Assembly: GCF_000613725.1 (NCBI RefSeq)
Contig: NZ_BAJN01000010.1
Location: forward strand, 1-64,000
DNA: 64,000 bases
Reading direction: 5' to 3'
Origin: Hoylesella pleuritidis JCM 14110
GTDB taxonomy: Bacteria > Bacteroidota > Bacteroidia > Bacteroidales > Bacteroidaceae
Part shown: piece by piece, positions 62,789-64,000 of the stretch
How the letters are laid out: every line of letters begins with the position of its first letter
Numbering within the stretch: the stretch's first letter is position 1
Position numbers and translations under genes: made by a program
The notes under the pieces: model-generated
What the model saw: the letters and a program-made list of their open reading frames with translations, nothing else
What the model was told of the DNA's origin: nothing
Databases searched by the model: none

Positions 62789-64000
62789 TTATCTCATTTT
62801 CAACCAATCATACCGGATCATTAAGTCGGATACAGTGTGAGCTTGCTTCAATCGCTTGATTTCTTGTGGCGAAACATTCTCTCCTGTCACCTCAACATTC
62901 ATATTAGAGCCCACTGCTGCGGGTGCTTTCGACGGGTCGAGAATGCTTTGTCCGATGCCTTTCCACGCGTAATCATCTAAATGAAGCAGGTTGAGAAGCG
63001 TGGGATACATATCCACCTGACCCATTACTGCATCGTAACGAAGGCCGACGGGCGAATTAACCACAATAAATGGCGTGTACTGATGAGCTGAAACCATCTT
63101 GTGTCCGATGGTCGATCGCCGAATGTCTTCGCGGTCAGCGGCCAATCCCTCGTGGTCGCCTGTGATAACAATCATCGTGTTTTGATAATCGGGGCGCGTC
63201 TTCAAGTAATTCAACAAGATGCCGAGTGCGTGGTCGGTATAGTTTGCCATCGTGATAAAATCGCGCATTTTGGTTGGATAATTGCCGCGAAGTTTGATGC
63301 GTTTCAGGGCGTCTGGCAGGATAAACGGGTTGTGTCCTGAGTATGTAACGAGTTGAAGATAAACGTGTTCGCCGCCTTTCCATATCTCGCCTCGCTGCAT
63401 TTTCTCTACTGCTTGCTTCATAAACGATACGTCACCGAGCTTCTTTCGCGATCCCACTTTCTCGTCCAAACGCCAGCAAGGCTTAGCAAGCAGTGTGTCG
63501 ATACCGAACGATCGCGCTACGATTGCTTGATTCCAAGTCACCGCTTTGTCCACAGTGAGCAGATAACTGCGAGATTTTTCACGTGCGTGCAGCGCCTTGG
63601 TCAGTGTCGGATAAGTGTCGTCGGGATAACGCATAGCATAACATCCGCTGTTGATGGGCAACATTCCCGCATTGATCAGCAATTGGCAGTCTATCGACCG
63701 ACCGCCTTTCACCTGTGTCAAGACGTGCGGTGCATAAAGTGTTGACCGTTCACGCAATACGCGGTTGAGGTTGGGCGTAATCTCGATACCCTCTATCTGC
63801 TGTTCCAACACCCAACTTTCTAACGATTCACAGAGCACAACGACGAGATTATTGCGTCTTGATATGCTGTCGGGTAGCGGTCGATAAGTTGGCTTTTCGG
63901 TCATCCAATGCTCGATTTCACGTCTCATTTCGGGTGTAAAAGGCTTGTCTGTCTGTATCGCGTCATAGCAAAGATGACCGAAAACGGTATACATCGGGAC
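62789..64000 (-). CDS. LTA synthase/alkaline-phosphatase-superfamily membrane enzyme (partial)
   Basis: The frame is open to the window edge, so the Met at 63994 is internal and the N-terminal membrane helices lie outside. The visible 403 residues form the extracytoplasmic sulfatase-like domain: NLVVVLCESLESWVLEQQIE with the first metal Glu, TQVKGGRSIDCQLLINAGML around the expected nucleophile, VTYSGHNPF, and VITGDHEGLA with the Asp-His pair. LtaS-type enzymes transfer glycerol phosphate or similar groups. Gram-negative relatives add phosphoglycerol or phosphoethanolamine to glycans or lipids. Its C-terminus borders a MITE-like element, which lies only about 10 bp away. Confidence 0.87.
   Translation of the reverse strand, partial: VPMYTVFGHLCYDAIQTDKPFTPEMRREIEHWMTEKPTYRPLPDSISRRNNLVVVLCESLESWVLEQQIEGIEITPNLNRVLRERSTLYAPHVLTQVKGGRSIDCQLLINAGMLPINSGCYAMRYPDDTYPTLTKALHAREKSRSYLLTVDKAVTWNQAIVARSFGIDTLLAKPCWRLDEKVGSRKKLGDVSFMKQAVEKMQRGEIWKGGEHVYLQLVTYSGHNPFILPDALKRIKLRGNYPTKMRDFITMANYTDHALGILLNYLKTRPDYQNTMIVITGDHEGLAADREDIRRSTIGHKMVSAHQYTPFIVVNSPVGLRYDAVMGQVDMYPTLLNLLHLDDYAWKGIGQSILDPSKAPAAVGSNMNVEVTGENVSPQEIKRLKQAHTVSDLMIRYDWLKMR

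Overview
The window comes from a Bacteroidota chromosome, most likely a Prevotella-like member of the Bacteroidales. The evidence is three SusC/SusD pairs, many SPII lipoproteins, a Bacteroidetes-type T6SS tube protein, DUF4843, DUF4923 and PKD-like lipoproteins, and promoters of the Bacteroidetes form (-7 TAnnTTTG, often with TTTG or TTG 19-20 bp upstream). No tRNA, rRNA or CRISPR array was seen.

Layout. 1-4100: a T6SS tube gene (tssD) with its own promoter and terminator, then an AT-rich stretch of small secreted or lipoprotein genes and decayed ORFs. 4117-16184 (minus): a polysaccharide utilisation locus read as sulfatase, SusC, SusD, heparinase II/III-type lyase, GH88 unsaturated glucuronyl hydrolase and GH2 hydrolase. 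This set fits cleavage of a sulfated uronic-acid glycan such as a host glycosaminoglycan. 16510-20476 (plus): miaB, a DUF4923 protein and a retropepsin-like protease. 20481-30993 (minus): a SusC (with STN domain), SusD, fasciclin lipoprotein, small lipoprotein, thioredoxin-like protein and M16 peptidase operon. 31692-41837 (plus, AT-rich): ECF sigma, FecR anti-sigma, STN-SusC, SusD, DUF4843, PKD-like lipoprotein and TlpA. 41881-44447: divergent upp and pckA. 44789-49558 (minus): a five-gene surface-glycan operon (PLP aminotransferase, nucleotidyltransferase, LicD-like transferase, two glycosyltransferases). Upstream of it lie a flippase, an S23/IVP-type four-helix gene between inverted repeats, and a fused SpmA/SpmB-like membrane protein. 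53413-61147: a Cys-less redoxin, a NUDIX hydrolase, an RclC-like DUF417 protein, topA, aroK and speA. 61285-64000: an ECF sigma with a membrane partner, and the end of an LTA-synthase-type gene.

Two features cut across the window. First, at least eight otherwise normal genes are each split by what looks like one missing base, and three or four others carry different breaks. Rejoining gives normal family lengths, so most are probably sequencing or assembly errors. A G7 run in a SusC gene and an A8 run at the end of fecR could instead be slippage sites. Second, intergenic regions carry short arrays with a strict 22- or 23-bp period. Five belong to one family built on TTAACnGTTAA. At least four of these end, still in 22-bp phase, in a shared TTTGTAT-type module, and one sits inside a roughly 307-bp element with 19/20 matched terminal inverted repeats. 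Two GC-richer arrays have unrelated units but nearly the same period. The architecture recalls the BrickBuilt MITEs of Porphyromonas gingivalis, and it is the most interesting unexplained structure here.
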